Assembly (NCBI RefSeq): GCF_014649115.1
Contig: NZ_BMSK01000015.1
Span: 62,001-126,000, forward strand
Direction: 5' to 3'
Source: Streptomyces eurythermus
GTDB lineage: Bacteria > Actinomycetota > Actinomycetes > Streptomycetales > Streptomycetaceae
Length of the DNA: 64,000 nt
This document shows positions 25,292 to 35,700 of this stretch, piece by piece; the first letter of the stretch is position 1; each line of letters begins with the position of its first letter. The position numbers and the translations under genes were made by a program. The notes beneath the pieces were generated by a model that was not told the DNA's origin, did no database searches, and was given only the letters and a program-made list of their open reading frames with translations.

Positions 25292-28200
25292 TCAGCCGGC
25301 CTCCGGGTCTTCGCCGGGCGGATCCGGTTCGCCGGAAGCGCCAAGTCCCCCGCCGTCCTGCGCACCACCCCGTCCGCCGACCACGCCCGGACCACCGCCC
25401 GACGGCCCCGCTCGGACAGCGACGCCGGCGGCGTCAGTGGCGCAAGTGGGGTCAGCGGCGTCAGCAGGGTCGGTGGCGTCAGCAGGGTCGGTGGCGTCGG
25501 ACGCGCCGGAACCGTCGCCCAACAGGTCCCGCAGCTCCGCCAGGACTGCCTGCTCGTCCGTGCCGTCCAGTGCCGTGTGTGCCGCGCGCCAGGCGTCGTA
25601 CGCCTCCATCCGCAGCCCCCGCTCGCGCAGCAGCAGCCCGTGCTGGTGCAGGGCCAGCCCGCCCATGTAGCGGTCGGCGCGGGCGTCGGCCCGGCGCAGC
25701 AGCTCGGCGCACTCCTCGGCAGCCCGCTCGGTCCGCCCCAGCTGCCGCAGTGCGCGGACCAGACCGAGCCGGGTCTGGGCCTCGCCGTGCCAGTCGCCGT
25801 GGACGCCCAGGATGCGCAGGCTCTCCTCGAAGTGCCGGGCGGCGGACTCCGGTTCGCCGAGGGTGAGATGGGCGTAGCCGATGTTGCAGTGCGCCGAGTG
25901 CCGCACGATGACCGCGCCGATCCTCTCCCCGATCGCCAGCGAGCGCCGGTGCTGCTCGATGGCGGCACGCGGGTCGGTGTGCTCGTAGAGGTTGCCGAGG
26001 TGGCTGCGGGTGACGGCCTCGCCGTAGGGGTCGTTCAGCAGCCGCGAGTAGGCGAGGCTCCGCCGCAGCGCCTCCCCCGACTCCGCGAACCGCCCGAGCC
26101 CCTCCAGCAGCAGCCCCCGGTTGTTCAGACAGCGCCGGATCCGGGAGACCATGCCCAGCCGCCCCCAGATCTCCAGGGCCTGGTCGGTGAGGGCGAGGGA
26201 GTCGTTCTGCCGGCCCGTCAGGAAGTGCAGCGCGGCGAGGTCGCACAGCGCGTACCCCTCGGCCGCCGGGTCCCCCAGCCGCCGCGCCGCCGCGAGCCCG
26301 GCCCGACCCAGCACCTCCATCTCGGCGACCCGGCCGCTGCGCTGCACGTACGGGGAGATCAGCCGCGTGAGCACCGAGAGGTGCCCGGCCGTGCGCGGAT
26401 CGTCGGTGTCCGCGTTCCGTGCCACCAGCGCGACGATGTTCTCCAGCTCCGTCTCGCCCCAGCCGAACGCCTCCTCGGCCGACTCGAAGGACGCGAGCGC
26501 GGCCACGTCCGTGGCGTGCTCGGGCGGCTGCGCCGCGGTCGGCCGCCGCCGGTCGTCCTGGTCGATGCCCGGCTCCACGATCGCCTCCAGCACCCGTTCG
26601 GACACGGCGGCGTACCAGCGCAGGGCGACGAGATCGGCGCAGGCGTGGAGGGAGGTGGTGCCGGGCTCGTCCGGCCCCGGCTCCACGTCCCCGGTGACGG
26701 CCTCCGCACGGCTCGTCCGCGCGTCCGCGTCCGCCAGTTCGCGGGCGAAGTCGCGGACCAGGTCGTGGGGTGCGTAACGGCCGTACGCCGTCTCCTCCAG
26801 CAGGGCCACGTCGACCAGACGGTCCAGGGCGGCCTCGGCGCGCCGCTCGTCGGTGCCGGTGAGACGGGCGAGCAGCGAGGCACCGTACGTCGGCAGGTCC
26901 AGCGCGCCGATACGGCGCAGGGCGAGGGCGGCGTCCCGGTCGGCCTCGCGCTCGGCGGCGGCGAGCGCGTCGTGGGCGACGGCCAGGGAGCGTCGGACGC
27001 TCAGATCGTCGTACTCCAGGTGGTGCAGCCGGCTGCCGGTGTCGGCCAGCTGACCGGCCAGGACGTCCGGGGTGAGGGCGCGGCGGGCGGCGAGCCGGGC
27101 GGCGACCACGCGCAGCGCCAGCGGGAGCCGGCCGGTCAGCTCGACCAGCGGATGGCCCGCGTCCAGCCCCGCGCGCCCGCTGACCGCGCGCAGCAGGGCC
27201 GCGCTGTCCTCGCCGGTCAGCGGGGCGAGCGGGAAGCGCCGGGCGCCGTCGAGGGCGGTGAGCGGCGAACGGCTGGTGACGATCACCGCGCAGCCGGGCC
27301 CGGCCGGCAGCAGTGGCCGGACCTGGGCCGCGTTCGCCGCGTCGTCCAGCACCAGCAGGAGGCGGGCGGGGGCGAGCAGCGAGCGGAGCAGCGCGGCGGC
27401 GGCGTCGGGGTGTTCGGGGATGTTCCGGGGGCCCACGCCGAGGTCGCGCAGCAGCGCGGCCAGTGCCTGGGTGGCGGTGAGCGGGGTCATGCCGGGGGTG
27501 GCGCCGTGCAGATTGACGTAGAGCTGACCGTCGGTGAAGAGCTCCCGCAGTTCATGGGCCACGTGCAGGGCCAGAGCGCTTTTGCCGACCCCGGCCATGC
27601 CGCTGATCACCGCGACGGCGGGGACGGAGGCGGGTGGCCCGGTGAGCGCCTGGCGCAACTCGCGCCGTACGTCCGTCCGCCCGGTGAAGTGGGCCGGCGG
27701 CGCGGGCAGCTGGGCCGGACGCGGGGTCTGCGGGGAACCTGAGGCCGTGGGACCAGGGGTGGCGGTCCCGGGGGCCGGGGTTGCGGGGAAGGCGCCGGAA
27801 GCCGAGGCGGTGCCGGGTCCGTCGACCGCGCTCGCGAGGCCGGCACCGTCGTTACCGGTACTGCCGGAGCCGGTGCCGTCGTCGGTGGCGGCACTCCCGG
27901 CAGCGGCCGGGCCGGCGTCGTCATCACGCGACTCCTGCCCCGGCCAGGGCTCTGACCGGGAGTCAGCACGTGCCTGCCCGCGACGGTCGCGCAGCACCTC
28001 GACATGCGCCTCGCGGACCGCCGGACCGGGTTCGATACCGAGTTCCTCCACCAGACGGGCGCGCAGGTCGCGGTGGACGGCGAGGGCCTCGGCCTGGCGC
28101 CCGGTGCGGTGCAGGGCGAGCATCAGCTGGCGGTGGTACGCCTCGCGCAGCGGATGCTCGGCGGCCAGGGCCGTCAGCTCGGGCACGAGGGCGGCCAAGC

Positions 28201-28807
28201 GGGTGCCGCCGAGGGCGAGTTCGGCGTCGTACCGCCACTCCAGCAGGAGCAGCCGGGCCTGCTCCAGGCGCTGCACGAAGGCGTAGCCGCCGATGTCGGC
28301 GGGGAGCCCGCTGAGCGGGGTGCCGCGCCACAGCGCGAGCGCGCCGGCGCAGGCCCGCAGCACGCCCGGCCAGTCCCGCCGGACGTGCGCGGCCCGGGCC
28401 TCGGCGGCCCGGGCGTCGAAGACGTGCACGTCGAGTTCGCCGTGGTCGACGCGCAGCACATAGCCCGGCGGTACGGCCCTGAGCCGCTCGGGGTCGTCCA
28501 GGAGTCGGCGCAGCCGGGTGACGTGGTTGTGCAGGGACGCCCGCGCGGAGACGGGCGGCGCGCCGCCCCACAGCGCGTCCTTCAGCACCTCGACGGAGAC
28601 GACCCGGCCGGGCTCCAGCAGCAACGCGGCGAGCAGGGCACGGACCTTCGGACTGCCGATGGACCGGACATGACGGTCGGGAACATCACCCCCGGACGAG
28701 ACATCACCCGAGACCCCGGACGAGGGCTCGTACGAGACTCCGTACGACGGTCGGTCGTAGAGAACCGGCGGTCCCAGCAGTCCGAAGCGCAGCTCGCACC
28801 GCCGCAT
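25292..28807 (-). CDS. AfsR-type SARP regulator (SARP-NB-ARC-TPR)
   Basis: The 1171-residue protein has a SARP DNA-binding domain (PKVRALLAALLLEPGRVVS, about 53-120) and a bacterial transcriptional activation domain (125-275). A Pro/Ala/Gly-rich linker, an NB-ARC ATPase with P-loop GMAGVGKS at 403-410 and LLLVLDDAAN, and C-terminal TPR repeats follow. AfsR-family proteins integrate signals to activate secondary metabolism. The ATG at 28807 has GGAG seven bases upstream. An extra 30 residues rich in Ser/Gly (SYGVSYEPSSGVSGDV) interrupt the start of the SARP domain. The gene stands alone, so its targets are not evident. Upstream lie direct repeats that could be SARP sites. Confidence 0.9.
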   Translation of the reverse strand: MRRCELRFGLLGPPVLYDRPSYGVSYEPSSGVSGDVSSGGDVPDRHVRSIGSPKVRALLAALLLEPGRVVSVEVLKDALWGGAPPVSARASLHNHVTRLRRLLDDPERLRAVPPGYVLRVDHGELDVHVFDARAAEARAAHVRRDWPGVLRACAGALALWRGTPLSGLPADIGGYAFVQRLEQARLLLLEWRYDAELALGGTRLAALVPELTALAAEHPLREAYHRQLMLALHRTGRQAEALAVHRDLRARLVEELGIEPGPAVREAHVEVLRDRRGQARADSRSEPWPGQESRDDDAGPAAAGSAATDDGTGSGSTGNDGAGLASAVDGPGTASASGAFPATPAPGTATPGPTASGSPQTPRPAQLPAPPAHFTGRTDVRRELRQALTGPPASVPAVAVISGMAGVGKSALALHVAHELRELFTDGQLYVNLHGATPGMTPLTATQALAALLRDLGVGPRNIPEHPDAAAALLRSLLAPARLLLVLDDAANAAQVRPLLPAGPGCAVIVTSRSPLTALDGARRFPLAPLTGEDSAALLRAVSGRAGLDAGHPLVELTGRLPLALRVVAARLAARRALTPDVLAGQLADTGSRLHHLEYDDLSVRRSLAVAHDALAAAEREADRDAALALRRIGALDLPTYGASLLARLTGTDERRAEAALDRLVDVALLEETAYGRYAPHDLVRDFARELADADARTSRAEAVTGDVEPGPDEPGTTSLHACADLVALRWYAAVSERVLEAIVEPGIDQDDRRRPTAAQPPEHATDVAALASFESAEEAFGWGETELENIVALVARNADTDDPRTAGHLSVLTRLISPYVQRSGRVAEMEVLGRAGLAAARRLGDPAAEGYALCDLAALHFLTGRQNDSLALTDQALEIWGRLGMVSRIRRCLNNRGLLLEGLGRFAESGEALRRSLAYSRLLNDPYGEAVTRSHLGNLYEHTDPRAAIEQHRRSLAIGERIGAVIVRHSAHCNIGYAHLTLGEPESAARHFEESLRILGVHGDWHGEAQTRLGLVRALRQLGRTERAAEECAELLRRADARADRYMGGLALHQHGLLLRERGLRMEAYDAWRAAHTALDGTDEQAVLAELRDLLGDGSGASDATDPADATDPADAADPTCATDAAGVAVRAGPSGGGPGVVGGRGGAQDGGGLGASGEPDPPGEDPEAG

Positions 28808-28880
28808 CACGCCGCTCCACAGCCTTCCCGCGCGGCCGGGCCGACCGCACTCCGCAGCGGGCGCCTGCCCGCCGATGTCT

Positions 28881-28916
28881 GGCGGAAACCCGCCCTGTCC
28901 ACAACGGTTTCCCGCC
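28881..28916. promoter_or_regulatory. Imperfect palindrome enclosing a DnaA-box-like site
   Basis: GGCGGAAACC (28881-28890) and GGTTTCCCGCC (28906-28916) are inverted with one base missing on the left. Between them lies CTGTCCACA, a close match to the Streptomyces DnaA box. The element is about 75 bp upstream of the AfsR-like start codon. Confidence 0.4.
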
Positions 28917-28995
28917 ACTTCCTGCCCACCAAACGGCCTGCGGAACCTCCCTCGTTCGAGGGGCTGTTCCCGCGCCTGAAGGGCGAGTTCAAGCC

Positions 28996-29052
28996 AACCG
29001 TTCAGCGGCCCTCTGACGAACCGTTGGCCACATGTTAGCGATCCGTTGGCGA
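28996..29052 (-). promoter_or_regulatory. Three direct repeats at 22-23 bp spacing upstream of the AfsR-like gene
   Basis: AACCGTT begins at 28996 and 29019 and ATCCGTT at 29041. The last two share a longer match (GAACCGTTGGCC and GATCCGTTGGCG). SARPs bind direct heptamer repeats spaced by 11 or 22 bp, so this could be an autoregulatory site, about 190-245 bp upstream of the start codon. Confidence 0.4.
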
Positions 29053-29151
29053 ATCCTGATGTGATCATTCCATCGGATCTGGCTCGACGGCGCGCGCGTA
29101 TGTCGCGTAACTCGGGGGAGTGTCGCCGCAGGCTGGATCCGGGGACGACAA

Positions 29152-29186
29152 GGGCCCCGGCCGGCGGAGGTGAACGACCGGGGCCC
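29152..29186. terminator. Hairpin in the gap between tRNA-Thr and the AfsR-like gene
   Basis: GGGCCCCGG and CCGGGGCCC form a perfect 9-bp stem around a 17-base loop. It lies beyond the tRNA terminator on the minus strand and may be a second stop signal. The rest of 28808-29350 has no supported gene. Confidence 0.5.
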
Positions 29187-29354
29187 CGTCCCGCCTCTCC
29201 TGCGAGAACGCGCGTCCCGCGTCGGCGCCCATTCGTTCCACGTACGCCGGCGCCCTCCCGCCGCACCCCGCGATCCGGAACCGTCTCGGTGTGCCTGCCG
29301 TCGTCACCCGAGCGGCCCGCGCCCGCCGCCGACGCCGCATCCACTGAACGACGA

Positions 29355-29386
29355 AAGACCACCCAGGAACGTTCCCAGGTGGTCTT
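29355..29386 (-). terminator. Terminator of tRNA-Thr
   Basis: AAGACCACC (29355-29363) pairs with GGTGGTCTT (29378-29386), and the interior GGAACGTTCC is itself palindromic, giving one long stem. It begins eight bases past the tRNA 3' end and is followed by TTCG on the minus strand. Confidence 0.9.
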
Positions 29387-29394
29387 CGCGATGG

Positions 29395-29468
29395 AGCCGC
29401 TTTCGGGATTCGAACCCGAGACCTACGCATTACGAGTGCGTTGCTCTGGCCATCTGAGCTAAAGCGGC
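29395..29468 (-). tRNA. tRNA-Thr (anticodon CGU)
   Basis: The 74-nt sequence folds as a cloverleaf: acceptor GCCGCTT with AAGCGGC, D stem GCTC/GAGC, anticodon stem ACGCA/TGCGT with loop CTCGTAA, variable AGGTC, and T stem TCGGG/CCCGA with loop TTCGAAT. The anticodon CGT reads ACG codons, common in GC-rich genomes. CCA is not encoded. A hairpin terminator follows. Confidence 0.97.
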
Positions 29469-29576
29469 GCGCTGCTCGCACCATGGTGCGAGCGGCAACG
29501 TCGGTAAGTCTACACAGTTTCCGGGGGTGCTTCGCACCCACCCCGGAGCGGGGGATTCCGGGGTGGGTGGGAGGGG

Positions 29577-31205
29577 TCAGGAGCAGCGCTTTCCGGGGGG
29601 TGGCGGGGTGCCTCGGAGGAGGTAGGTGTCGATCGCCGTGTCGATGCAGCCGCTGCCCCGCCCGTACGCCGTGTGGCCGTCGCCGGCGTAGGTCAGCAGG
29701 CGGGCCGAGGAGAGCTGCCCGGCCAGGGACCGGGCCCAGCGGTAGGGCGTCGCCGGGTCGCGGACCGTGCCGACCACCACGATCGGCGCCGCCCCCTTCG
29801 CCTCGATGCGGTGCGGCTCCCCCGTGGCCCGCACCGGCCAGTACGCGCAGTTCAGCGACGCCCAGGCCAGGCCCGGCCCGAAGACCGGGGACGCCTTCTC
29901 GAACGCGGGCAGCGCCTTCTCGACCTCCTCGGGGCCCGAGAACGCCGACGGCAGGTCCAGGCAGTTCACGGCCGCGTTGGCCATCATCAGGTTGCTGTAG
30001 TGGCCGTCGCCGTCCCGCTCGTAGTAGGTGTCCGCGAGGGAGAGCAGGCCCGCGCCGTTGTGCTCCTTGATCGCCGAGGTGAGCGCCTCGCGCAACTGCC
30101 CCCAGGTCCCCTCGTCGTACATCGACGCGATCACCCCGGTCGTGGCGAGCGACTCCCCCAGCCGGCGGCCGTCCGCGTCACCCGACGGCAACGGGCGGGC
30201 GTCCAGCTCGCGGAAGAACGCCCGCAGGCGGTCGCCGACCCGCGCGGGCGTCGCGCCCTTGCCGCCGAGCGGGCAGTCGGACCGCCGTACGCAGTCCCTC
30301 GCGAACGCCTGGAACGCCGTCTCGAAGCCCGCCGTCTGGTCCAGGTTCATCCTGCGGGCGTCCAGGGACGGGTCCATCGCGCCGTCCAGCACCATCCGGC
30401 CGACCCGCTCGGGGAACAGCCCCGCGTACGTCGCCCCGAGGAACGTGCCGTACGACGCCCCTACGTAGTTCAGCCTCCGGTCCCCGAGCACCGACCGCAG
30501 GATGTCCATGTCCCGGGCCGCCTCCACCGTGGAGACATGCCGCAGCAGCCGCGCCGAGTGGGCCCCGCAGCTCTCCGCGAACCTCCGGTCCGCCGCGACC
30601 AGCGCGTCCCGCTCCCGCTGATCGTCGGGCGTCAGGTCCGTCTGCGTGTACGCGTCCATCTGCCGCCCGTCGAGGCACTTCACCGGCTCGCTGCGGGCGA
30701 CGCCCCTCGGGTCCATCGCCACCATGTCGTAGCGGGCGCGGATCCGCGCCGGGTAGCCGAGGGCCGCGTACTGCTGGAGGTAGTCCACCGCCGAGCCGCC
30801 CGGGCCCCCCGGGTTGACCAGCAACGAGCCCAGCCGTCCTGCCGTACCGGTGGCCTTCTTGCGGGCGACGGCGAGCCGGACGGTGCCCGCGTCGGGGCTC
30901 GCGTAGTCCAGCGGGGCCTTCATCGTCGCGCACTCGAATCCGGGGACGCCGCACTCGCGCCAGCGCAGCCGCTGGCCGTAGTACGGCGTCAGCGCCGCCG
31001 GCGTCGTACGCGGCAGCGCGGCGAGGGCCGCCTGCACCGTTCCGCCGGACGGCGCCGCCGGGTTCCCCGGGGAGCAGGCGGACACCAGCAGTGCGGCGGC
31101 CCCGAGGAGTGTGGCGGTGAGCCGGGCCGTCGCCCGGGGGCGGGTGCCTCGGATCCGGTGGGCGCGGCGGGGACCGCGGGTACGGGGAGATGGCCTGGTT
31201 CGCAT
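29577..31205 (-). CDS. Secreted alpha/beta hydrolase, tripeptidyl aminopeptidase-like lipoprotein
   Basis: The 542-residue protein has a long basic N-terminus, a signal peptide and a lipobox (LLVSACS, Cys at about 44). A serine peptidase S33-type fold follows: GASYGTFLG holds the nucleophile, and the C-terminal TAP-like domain holds RDPATPYRWA and the histidine of GDGHTAYGR. Streptomyces TAP enzymes remove tripeptides from exported proteins. It is probably anchored outside the membrane. The ATG at 31205 lacks a strong ribosome binding site; a later start would shorten the Arg-rich leader. It is downstream of holB on the same strand. Confidence 0.9.
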   Translation of the reverse strand: MRTRPSPRTRGPRRAHRIRGTRPRATARLTATLLGAAALLVSACSPGNPAAPSGGTVQAALAALPRTTPAALTPYYGQRLRWRECGVPGFECATMKAPLDYASPDAGTVRLAVARKKATGTAGRLGSLLVNPGGPGGSAVDYLQQYAALGYPARIRARYDMVAMDPRGVARSEPVKCLDGRQMDAYTQTDLTPDDQRERDALVAADRRFAESCGAHSARLLRHVSTVEAARDMDILRSVLGDRRLNYVGASYGTFLGATYAGLFPERVGRMVLDGAMDPSLDARRMNLDQTAGFETAFQAFARDCVRRSDCPLGGKGATPARVGDRLRAFFRELDARPLPSGDADGRRLGESLATTGVIASMYDEGTWGQLREALTSAIKEHNGAGLLSLADTYYERDGDGHYSNLMMANAAVNCLDLPSAFSGPEEVEKALPAFEKASPVFGPGLAWASLNCAYWPVRATGEPHRIEAKGAAPIVVVGTVRDPATPYRWARSLAGQLSSARLLTYAGDGHTAYGRGSGCIDTAIDTYLLRGTPPPPGKRCS

Positions 31206-31350
31206 CAGGCGAGCGTAACGCTCCGCGATGGATCAGGTGCGGTGCGTGGACATTGTGCCTCCTACGGGGGACACGCGCCCTGTTCCCGGAACCGGTTGAC
31301 GCTCCCCCTGGCCGCACGCCCCTGAGCGCATCAGCCCCGGTCTCACCGTC

Positions 31351-32556
31351 TCAGCCCGCCCGCAGTGCCATCGTCATCGCCTCCACCGCCAGCAGCGGGG
31401 CCACATTGCGGTCCAGGGCCTCGCGGCACGCGGAGATCGCCTCGATGCGGCGGAGCGTGGACTCGGGGGTGCTGCCGTTCGCCAGCCGCTCCAGGGCGTC
31501 CCCGGCGTCGGCGTTGGCGATCGCCACGCGCGTGCCGAGCTGGAGGGCGAGGACATCTCGGTAGAAGGCGGTGAGGTCGCCGAGGGCCACGTCCAGGCTG
31601 TCGCGCTGCGTGCGGGTTCTGCGGCGCTTCTGCATGTCCTCCAGGTCCTTCATCACCCCCGCCGTCCCGCGCGGCAGCCGGCCGCCCTGGGCCGCGCCGA
31701 GGGCCGCCTTCAGCTCCTCGGTCTCCTTGCCGTCCATCTCCTCGGCGAGCTGCTTGGCGTCCTCCGCCGCCGCGTCGACCAGCTCCTGGGCGGCCTTGAG
31801 GCAGGCACCCACCTCGTCCAGCCGCAACGGCAGCCGCAGCACGGCGGCGCGGCGCTCGCGGGCCGCCGGGTCGGTGGCCAGCCGGCGGGCCCGGTCGACA
31901 TGGCCCTGGGTGGCGCGGGCGACGGACGCGGCGACCTCCGGCTCGATGCCGTCGCGCCGTACGAGCATGTCGGCGACCGCGTCGACGGACGGCGTGCGCA
32001 GGTTCAGGTGGCGGCAGCGGGAGCGGATGGTGGGCAGGACGTCCTCGATGGAGGGGGCGCACAGCAGCCAGACCGTGCGCGGGGCGGGCTCCTCCACGGC
32101 CTTCAGGACGGCGTTGGCCGACTTCTCGTTCAGCCGCTCGGCGTCCTCGACCAGGATGATCTGCCAGCGGCCGTTCGCCGGGGCGGTGAACGACTTGCGG
32201 ACCGTGTCCCGCATGTCCTTGACCAGGATCTCGGCACCGACCGCGGCGACCGTCGTGACGTCCGCGTGGGTGCCGAGCAGCGCCGTGTGACAGCCGTCGC
32301 AGAAGCCGCAGCCGGGGGCGCCGCCGAGCGCGCGGTCGGGGCTCACGCACTGCAGGGCCGCGGCGAAGGCCCTGGCCGCCTGGTTCCGGCCCGCGCCGGG
32401 CGGGCCCGTGAACAGCCAGGCGTGGGTCATCTTCGACGCCTCGGGCAGCGGCTGCTCCGCCGAGACCGCCGTGACGAGGGCGTCGGCGTCCCGCGCGGCC
32501 GCATCGAGCACCGCGCTCACCTTCTCCTGCCCGACGAGGTCGTCCCACACGGTCAT
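31351..32556 (-). CDS. holB: DNA polymerase III subunit delta'
   Basis: Delta' is the non-catalytic clamp-loader subunit that helps load the beta clamp. The 401-residue protein starts MTVWDDLVGQEKVSAVLDAA and has a modified P-loop GPPGAGRN, expected because delta' does not hydrolyse ATP. It also has a zinc module built from CVSPDR, GCGFCDGCH, and the clamp-loader fold with VEEPAPRTVWLL. It lies directly downstream of the dTMP kinase gene, a conserved bacterial pairing for DNA precursor supply and replication. Confidence 0.94.
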   Translation of the reverse strand: MTVWDDLVGQEKVSAVLDAAARDADALVTAVSAEQPLPEASKMTHAWLFTGPPGAGRNQAARAFAAALQCVSPDRALGGAPGCGFCDGCHTALLGTHADVTTVAAVGAEILVKDMRDTVRKSFTAPANGRWQIILVEDAERLNEKSANAVLKAVEEPAPRTVWLLCAPSIEDVLPTIRSRCRHLNLRTPSVDAVADMLVRRDGIEPEVAASVARATQGHVDRARRLATDPAARERRAAVLRLPLRLDEVGACLKAAQELVDAAAEDAKQLAEEMDGKETEELKAALGAAQGGRLPRGTAGVMKDLEDMQKRRRTRTQRDSLDVALGDLTAFYRDVLALQLGTRVAIANADAGDALERLANGSTPESTLRRIEAISACREALDRNVAPLLAVEAMTMALRAG

Positions 32557-32742
32557 GGGTCACGCCGCCCTTCCGTCACATTCCGCGTTCCGGAATCCAT
32601 TGTGCGGGTGGGCACTGACAACGGGCCGCCACCCGAGGACGACGGGCTGCCGACCGACGGCCACGAGCCGCCGACCGACGGCTACGCGGCCCCTGCCGGG
32701 GGCAGCGGCGACGGGACACCGGCCGAAGGTCCGGCCGCCTGG

Positions 32743-35700
32743 TCAGCCCCGTCGACCCCGGCCCCTGCCCCGGCCCCGGCCGCCCTGCTCCTCGCTCTCG
32801 CCCCCGTCGCCGTACTGCCGCTCGCCGTACTCCCCCTCGTCGTACGAGCCGAGCAGTTCGTCGGCCAGCGACGGCAGGTCGTCCAGCGGGGTCTCCTCGG
32901 CCCAGTCTGGGCGCGGGCGGCGGGGCGTGCCGTCGGCGTCGAGCTGGGGCATCTCGCGCGTGCGTGCCTCGGAACCGTCGGGGCTCGCCGCGGGGCGCTC
33001 GTCGCGGAAGTAGCCGGGCGGTACCCGGTCCGCCGGGTCGTCACTCCGTACGGGCGGCAGCACGGCCGTCTCGTCGGCCGCACCCGGGGTCACCGGCGGC
33101 AGCACGGCCGTCTCGTCCGCCGCACCCGGGGCCACCGGCGGCAGCACCGCCGTCTCCTCCCCCGGCCCGGTCGGCGCCGGCGGCTGCGGCAGCTCGGCGG
33201 TCACCTCGGAGTCGGGGTAGGCGTCCCGGGGGCCGTCGGCGGGCCGGCCGCGCTCCTCGCGCACCGGTCGCAGCACCGTCGTGTCGTCCGTGGCCGGTCC
33301 TTCCGTACGCCGTCCCGTCGTACCCGTCGTACCCGTCGAGCCAGTCATGCCCGACGCACCCGGTGTCTGCCCCGTCCGCGCGTCCGGCGACACCGCCGGT
33401 GTCGGGACGGTCTCCTCGGCCTGCTCGACGCCCTCGGCGCCGCGGGCCGTGCCCGGGGCCACCACCGGCGTGGCGACCGTGGCGTCGTCCGGAGCCACGC
33501 CCGGGGCCGCGGGAAGCGGCGCGCTGGGCCTGCGGGCCGCCGCGTCGGCCGCCGCCGCGGCCTCGGCGGCCTGCCGCCGGGCCTCCTCGGCACGCAGCAG
33601 CGCCTCCTCGGCCTTGCGCTGCGCCTCCAGACGCCGCGCCTCCTCCTCGGCACGCAGCTTCGCCTGCCGGGCCTCCTCCTCGGCGCGCAACCGGGCCTGC
33701 CGGGCCTCTTCCTCGGCGCGCAGCCGGGCCTCCTCCTCGGCCTGCTTGCGGCGCTGCTCCTCCTCGGCCTTGCGGCGGGCCTCCGCCTCCGCGCGCGCCT
33801 TCTCCTCGGCGAGCAGCCGCTGCCGCTCCTCCTCCGCGCGACGGCGCGCCTCCTCGGCCCGCTGCCGGGCCTCCTCCGCCTGCCGCTCGGCCTCGCGCCG
33901 CTGCGCCTCTTCCAGCTCGCGCCGCTTGCGCTCCTCCTCCTCGGCGCGCAACCGGGCGAGCTGCTCCTGGCGCTCGCGCTCCAGACGCTCTTCCTCGGCC
34001 TTGCGGGCGGCCTCCTCCTCGGCCTTGCGGCGGGCCTCCTCCTCGGCCTTGCGCCGGGCTTCCTCCTGGGCCTTGATCTCGGCCTCGGACAGCGGCAGCA
34101 CGGTGTCCAGCCGGTGCCGGATCACGGTGGTGACGGCCTCGGGCTCCTGTCCGGCGTCCACCACCAGGTAGCGGCCGGGGTCGGACGCGGCCAGTGTGAG
34201 GAAACCGGCCCGCACGCGCGCGTGGAACTCCGCCGGCTCCGACTCCAGCCGGTCCGGTGCCTCGGTGAACCGCTCGCGGGCGGTCTCCGGGGAGACGTCC
34301 AGCAGGACGGTGAGGTGCGGGACCAGGCCGTTGGTGGCCCAGCGGTTGATGCGGGCGATCTCGGTCGGGGACAGGTCCCGGCCGGCGCCCTGGTAGGCGA
34401 CGGAGGAGTCGATGTAACGGTCCGAGATGACCACCGCGCCGCGCTCCAGGGCGGGCCGTACGACGGTGTCGACGTGCTCGGCGCGGTCGGCGGCGTACAG
34501 CAGCGCCTCCGCGCGGTGCGACAGCCCCGCCGAGGACACGTCCAGCAGGATGGAGCGCAGCCGCTTGCCGACCGGGGTGGCGCCGGGCTCGCGGGTGACC
34601 ACGACCTCGTGGCCCTTGGCGCGGATCCACTCGGCGAGGGCCTCGGCCTGGGTGGACTTGCCGGCGCCGTCGCCACCCTCCAGGGCGATGAAGAAGCCGC
34701 TGGCCGCCGGTGCCGTGACCGGGTCGTCGCCGCCGAGCAGCGCGTCCCTCAGGTCCTGGCGCAGCGGCACGCCGGAGCGGTCGTCGACCTTGGCGAGCAC
34801 CAGCGCGGCCACCGGCAGCAGCAGCGCGCCGACGAGCATGAGCGTGAAGGCGGCGCCGCCGTGCGCGAAGACGAACTTGCCGTTCTCCAGCCGGTGCGGG
34901 CCGATCAGCGCCGCGAACAGCGGCGCGATCAGGACGCCGAGCGCTATGAAGACGCGGACCACGGCGTGCAGGTGCTCGGTGGTGCGGACCCGGCGGTAGT
35001 CCTCGGTCTCCTGGTCGAGCAGGGTGTGCCCGGTGTTCGCGGCGACGCCCGCGGCGGCACCGGCCAGCGTGACGATCAGCAGGACCGTGGTGACGTCCGG
35101 GACCAGCCCGGCGGCCAGCAGCGCGATGCCGGTGACGGCGATCGCCAGGGCCAGCAGGCGGCGGCGGGACAGGGACGGCAGCAGCGCGGGGGCGGTCTTG
35201 ATGCCGACGGCGACACCGCCGGTCAGGCCGAGCACCAGCAGGCCGTAGAGGACCGGGCCGCCGCCCAGGTCCCGGGCGTGCAGCACGCACACCGAGACGG
35301 CCGCGGCGATCGCGCCGGCGACCCCGGCACAGGCCAGGACCAGCAGCGGGGCGACGCCCGTACGGCCCTTGTCGACACCGGTGCCGGTGCGCGGCCGGCG
35401 CAGGCCCTCCAGCGGGGACCGCGCGCGCGGGGTGCGCGTGCCGGGCACCTCCAAGGACGTCAGCACGGACAGGGAGGCGGCGAACAGGCCCGCCGCGACA
35501 TACGACCCGAGGGCCGCCTGGTGCTGGTCGAACCAGGCCACGCCCGTGCCCAGCAGGTTGTTCAGCAGGGCGGCGACGATCAGGGCCGCGGCGGCCGGCG
35601 GGACCGCGAGGAAGGTGGTGCGCAGGGTCAGGCGGCGCAGGGCGTCCAGGTGGTCCGGCAGCGGCCGCACGGTCGCGCCCTCCGGGGGCGGGGCCGGCAG

